Shown in pieces: positions 6,991-9,455 of a stretch of 9,455 nucleotides of DNA. The notes beneath the pieces were generated by a model. It was not told where the DNA came from, did not search any database, and saw nothing but the letters and a program-made list of their open reading frames with translations. Origin of the DNA: Flavobacteriaceae bacterium. Lineage in GTDB: Bacteria; Bacteroidota; Bacteroidia; Flavobacteriales; Flavobacteriaceae. The stretch lies in NCBI GenBank assembly GCA_018608735.1, contig JABAYZ010000060.1:1-9455 (forward strand). Direction: 5' to 3'. Numbering within the stretch: position 1 is the first letter of the stretch; each line of letters begins with the position of its first letter. Made by a program: the position numbers and the translations under genes.

Positions 6991-7005
6991 CTCTGGATAT
7001 GTTTG
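6976..7005 (+). promoter_or_regulatory. Bacteroidetes-type promoter (-33 TTTG, -7 TATGTTTG) upstream of the M28 peptidase gene
   Basis: TTTG at 6976-6979 and TATGTTTG at 6998-7005 are separated by 18 bp and match the Bacteroidetes primary promoter pattern TTTG-N(about 19)-TAnnTTTG. The -33 part lies within the last codons of the response regulator gene. Transcription would begin near 7012, leaving a leader of about 170 nt before the peptidase ATG. Function is inferred from the match only. Confidence 0.45.
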
Positions 7006-7184
7006 CAATAAAACAATTTATATGGGCACTTAATTTTTTATAGTATTCTTAACGGTCTATTAGATTACAAGTCTTAATTTTACTTTTTACGCTATCTAAG
7101 TGATCAAACATCCAAAACCAAAACCTATTTTCTTGGGTGTGACTTAAATAGATTTTAGATATAACCCTTAAAAACAATAAATAC

Positions 7185-8588
7185 ATGAAATACCTTATAC
7201 TCATTATTTTCGGTTCTTTAACTCTAGGATTAAATGCGCAATCGGACGCAGATTATATTAAGACTATATACAAAAACACCTTAACTAATGGGCAAAGTTA
7301 CCAGTGGTTAGATTATTTGTCTAACGAAATTGGAGGGCGTTTATCAGGGTCTTTAAACGCCGAATTGGCGGTTGAATATACCAAGGCCGAATTAGAAAAA
7401 CTAGGACTCGATAGGGTTTGGCTACAGCCTGTAATGGTGCCTAAATGGGTGCGTGGTACGCCTGAATTTGCCTACATAGAAACGGCACCAGGCAAAACAA
7501 TTCCGGTGAATATATGTGCTTTAGGAGGGTCGGTTTCGACACCACTTCAAGGGATTAAAGCAGAAGTCATTGAGGTGCAAGGTATAGAGGAATTAAAAGC
7601 TTTAGATCGAAGCCTGGTTGAAGGCAAGATCGTGTTTTTTAACCGCCCTATGCAAGCCGATTTAATACTCACATTTGAAGCCTATGGCGGATGTGTTGAT
7701 CAGCGCTACAATGGCGCAGAAGAAGCGGGTAAACTCGGTGCAGTTGCCATGATTGTACGTTCTATGAATCTAAGATTAGATGATCTGCCACATACGGGGT
7801 CAATGTCTTATGGAGATACTCCAGTCTCTAAACGAATTTCCTCCTCGGCGATTAGTACCAATGATGCAGAGATGTTAAGTGGTATGTTAAAAATCGATTC
7901 CAGTCTTAAACTATATGTAAAACAAAGCTGTCGTCAATTAAATGATGTCCAGTCCTATAACGTAATTGGGGAAATTACGGGTTCTCAATTTCCTGATGAA
8001 ATCATTACGGTAGGCGGACATTTAGATTCTTGGGATCTGGGTGATGGTTCTCATGACGATGGAGCAGGTTGTGTGCAATCAATGGATGTATTGCGCTTAT
8101 TGAAAATTTCGGGAATTCAGCCCAAACGAACCATACGAGTGGTGTTGTTTATGAATGAAGAAAACGGGTTAAGAGGTGGAAAAGCGTATGCCAAAGAAGC
8201 CACTCGAAAAGGGGAGAACCATATTTTTGCTCTTGAAAGTGACTCCGGAGGATTTACACCACGAGGTTTTACTTTTGATGGCCCTGACTCTAAAGTGGAT
8301 CAAATTATGCAATGGAAACCGTTGTTTGAACCCTACCTAATTCACTATTTCAAAAAAGGAGGCAGTGGAGCAGATATCGGTCCTTTGAAAAAAAGCACGA
8401 ATGTCTTGGCAGGATTACGCCCCGATTCACAACGTTATTTTGATCATCACCATGCAGCAAATGACACTTTTGATGCGGTCAATAAACGCGAGTTAGAACT
8501 TGGTGCAGCCACAATGACTTCTTTAGTTTATCTTGTTGATAAGTATGGGTTTGATTCCATAAAAACAACCCCTAAATTAAAAGATTAG
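7185..8588 (+). CDS. Secreted M28-family zinc metallopeptidase, carboxypeptidase Q-like
   Basis: This 467-residue protein has a signal peptide (MKYLILIIFGSLTLGLNAQ, cleavage likely after Ala18), so it acts outside the cytoplasm. The M28 two-zinc site is complete: His279 and Asp281 in GGHLDSWD, Asp291 in HDDGAG, Glu325/Glu326 in MNEENG (general base and ligand), Asp353 in ESDSGG, and the histidine cluster 421-423 in YFDHHHAANDTFD. Spacing from the first histidine to the bridging aspartate (12 residues) is as in human carboxypeptidase Q. Residues about 115-245 form the protease-associated insert between the two halves of the peptidase fold. Family members are aminopeptidases or dipeptidases that release amino acids from peptides, so peptide scavenging is the likely role. 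The gene appears monocistronic, with a 194-bp spacer upstream, and runs tail to tail into kdsA with 5 bp between the stops. Exact specificity is unknown. Confidence 0.9.
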   Translation: MKYLILIIFGSLTLGLNAQSDADYIKTIYKNTLTNGQSYQWLDYLSNEIGGRLSGSLNAELAVEYTKAELEKLGLDRVWLQPVMVPKWVRGTPEFAYIETAPGKTIPVNICALGGSVSTPLQGIKAEVIEVQGIEELKALDRSLVEGKIVFFNRPMQADLILTFEAYGGCVDQRYNGAEEAGKLGAVAMIVRSMNLRLDDLPHTGSMSYGDTPVSKRISSSAISTNDAEMLSGMLKIDSSLKLYVKQSCRQLNDVQSYNVIGEITGSQFPDEIITVGGHLDSWDLGDGSHDDGAGCVQSMDVLRLLKISGIQPKRTIRVVLFMNEENGLRGGKAYAKEATRKGENHIFALESDSGGFTPRGFTFDGPDSKVDQIMQWKPLFEPYLIHYFKKGGSGADIGPLKKSTNVLAGLRPDSQRYFDHHHAANDTFDAVNKRELELGAATMTSLVYLVDKYGFDSIKTTPKLKD

Positions 8589-8593
8589 AGATT

Positions 8594-9412
8594 TTATAAC
8601 GAATTAATTGTGCGTCTTATCGCCGTTAAGTTGGTGAGTAATTTTTCTAAATGATCAATGTGAAGCATATTAGCACCATCACTCTTAGCATTTGCTGGGT
8701 CAAAGTGTGTTTCAATAAACAGCCCATCGACATTATTGACAATGCCTGCGCGGGCAATAGTTTCGATCATATCGGGACGACCACCAGTAACCCCGCTAGA
8801 TTGGTTGGGTTGTTGAAGAGAGTGTGTCACATCCAAAACGGTCGGAGCAAAGGCGCGCATAGTTGGAATGCCACGAAAATCTACAATCATATCCTGATAA
8901 CCAAACATAGTGCCACGATCGGTGATCCAAGCCTTTTCGTTTCCGGCATCTTTCACTTTTTGAACGGCGTGCTTCATTGCTTCGGGACTCATAAATTGCC
9001 CTTTTTTCAAATTCACGACTTTCCCCGTTTGAGCCGCCGCAACCACAAGGTCCGTTTGTCGTACTAGAAATGCAGGGATTTGTAACACATCAACATATTG
9101 AGCTGCTAAGGCAGCATCTGAGACTTCATGAATATCCGTTACTGTAGGAATGTCAAAAGTTTCAGAGACTTTTCTTAAAATTTTCAAGGCTTTTTCGTCT
9201 CCAATCCCTGTAAAACTGTCAATTCTACTGCGGTTTGCTTTCTTAAAACTTCCTTTAAAAATGTAAGGAATTTTTAAAGTATCCGTAATTGCGCATACTT
9301 TTTCTGCAATTTCAAGCGCCATTGTTTCGCTTTCAATAGCACAGGGTCCAGCTAGTAAGAAAAAATTATCAGATTTGGCGTGTTTTAATTTTGGAATATA
9401 TTGAAGATTCAT
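8594..9412 (-). CDS. kdsA: 3-deoxy-8-phosphooctulonate (KDO-8-phosphate) synthase, metal-dependent class
   Basis: The enzyme condenses phosphoenolpyruvate with D-arabinose 5-phosphate to give KDO-8-phosphate, the precursor of the Kdo sugar of the LPS inner core. It is cytoplasmic. From the ATG at 9412 it has 272 residues, close to the family length. Diagnostic motifs in order are LLAGPCAIES (19-28), KGSFKKANRSR, TDIHE, LQIPAFLVRQTDL, KKGQFMSPEAM, TDRGTMFGYQDMIVD, DVTHSLQQPN and FIETHFDPANAKSD. Cys24, His197, Glu234 and Asp245 correspond to the four metal ligands of the Aquifex enzyme; the E. coli metal-free type has Asn in place of the cysteine. The frame is open further upstream to a TTG at 9433, but that codon lies inside the -7 promoter element, which supports the ATG at 9412. 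No ribosome binding site is seen, as usual in this phylum. Confidence 0.95.
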   Translation of the reverse strand: MNLQYIPKLKHAKSDNFFLLAGPCAIESETMALEIAEKVCAITDTLKIPYIFKGSFKKANRSRIDSFTGIGDEKALKILRKVSETFDIPTVTDIHEVSDAALAAQYVDVLQIPAFLVRQTDLVVAAAQTGKVVNLKKGQFMSPEAMKHAVQKVKDAGNEKAWITDRGTMFGYQDMIVDFRGIPTMRAFAPTVLDVTHSLQQPNQSSGVTGGRPDMIETIARAGIVNNVDGLFIETHFDPANAKSDGANMLHIDHLEKLLTNLTAIRRTINSL

Positions 9413-9430
9413 TGCTGTAAATTTATGCTG

Positions 9431-9438
9431 CAAATATA
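9431..9438 (-). promoter_or_regulatory. -7 promoter element of kdsA
   Basis: On the minus strand this reads TATATTTG, an exact match to TAnnTTTG. Transcription would start around 9424, giving a very short leader of about a dozen nucleotides before the ATG at 9412. The -33 element would fall at or just outside the window edge and cannot be judged. Confidence 0.6.
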
Positions 9439-9455
9439 ATCAAAATTAAAAGGTG

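Noticed and set aside
6991..7184. A lost HTH domain of the response regulator in another frame
   Set aside because: The 194 bp hold no Fis-like coding in any frame that I could see, so the short protein appears to be the natural form.
8651..9067. Plus-strand reading frame of 138 codons
   Set aside because: It is the antisense shadow of kdsA, whose minus-strand motifs are unmistakable.
9413..9433. kdsA start at TTG 9433
   Set aside because: The codon overlaps the TATATTTG promoter element, so it would not be transcribed from that promoter; MNLQYIPKLKH from 9412 fits the family.

Overview
The window reads as chromosomal DNA of a flavobacterium (Bacteroidetes, probably family Flavobacteriaceae). 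It is AT-rich and has no obvious Shine-Dalgarno sequences. Several genes are preceded by the Bacteroidetes -7 promoter element TAnnTTTG. The protein set is typical of the group: a PagL-like acyloxyacyl hydrolase, a NatA/NatB exporter, an HTH-less NtrC-type regulator, a secreted M28 peptidase and metal-type KDO-8-phosphate synthase. No RNA genes, transposase genes or CRISPR arrays were seen.

Layout. (1) 1-1236, minus: a PagL-like lipid A deacylase gene, broken by a one-base frameshift in an A7/T7 run (1073-1079) and by an in-frame TAA (647-649). Its reading frame stays open beyond the stop to the window edge. (2) 1383-2453, plus: a class I SAM-dependent methyltransferase with an NPPW motif and unknown substrate, behind a clear -7 element. 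(3) 2454-2641: an intergenic stretch with two similar hairpins in opposite orientation, like a REP pair. (4) 2642-3211, minus: a small outer-membrane beta-barrel protein with a long inverted repeat in its leader. (5) 3552-6990, plus: a likely three-gene transcription unit of ABC ATPase, ABC-2 permease (4-bp overlap) and a sigma-54 activator-like response regulator (41-bp gap) with no DNA-binding domain. (6) 7185-8588, plus: a secreted M28 metallopeptidase. (7) 8594-9412, minus: kdsA, tail to tail with the peptidase gene, 5 bp apart.

How the genes relate. Two loci concern the outer membrane lipid: kdsA makes the Kdo-8-phosphate of the LPS inner core, and the broken PagL-like gene would have trimmed lipid A acyl chains. 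The ABC/regulator unit is the most system-like part. It pairs a NatAB-type exporter with a phosphorylatable AAA+ sigma-54 activator that cannot bind DNA in the usual way, and no sensor kinase lies in the window. I do not see a clearly novel multi-gene system. The best leads are the split PagL gene, whose frameshift falls exactly on a U UUU UUA slippery heptamer, the HTH-less activator joined to an exporter, and the structured intergenic elements around the small barrel gene.
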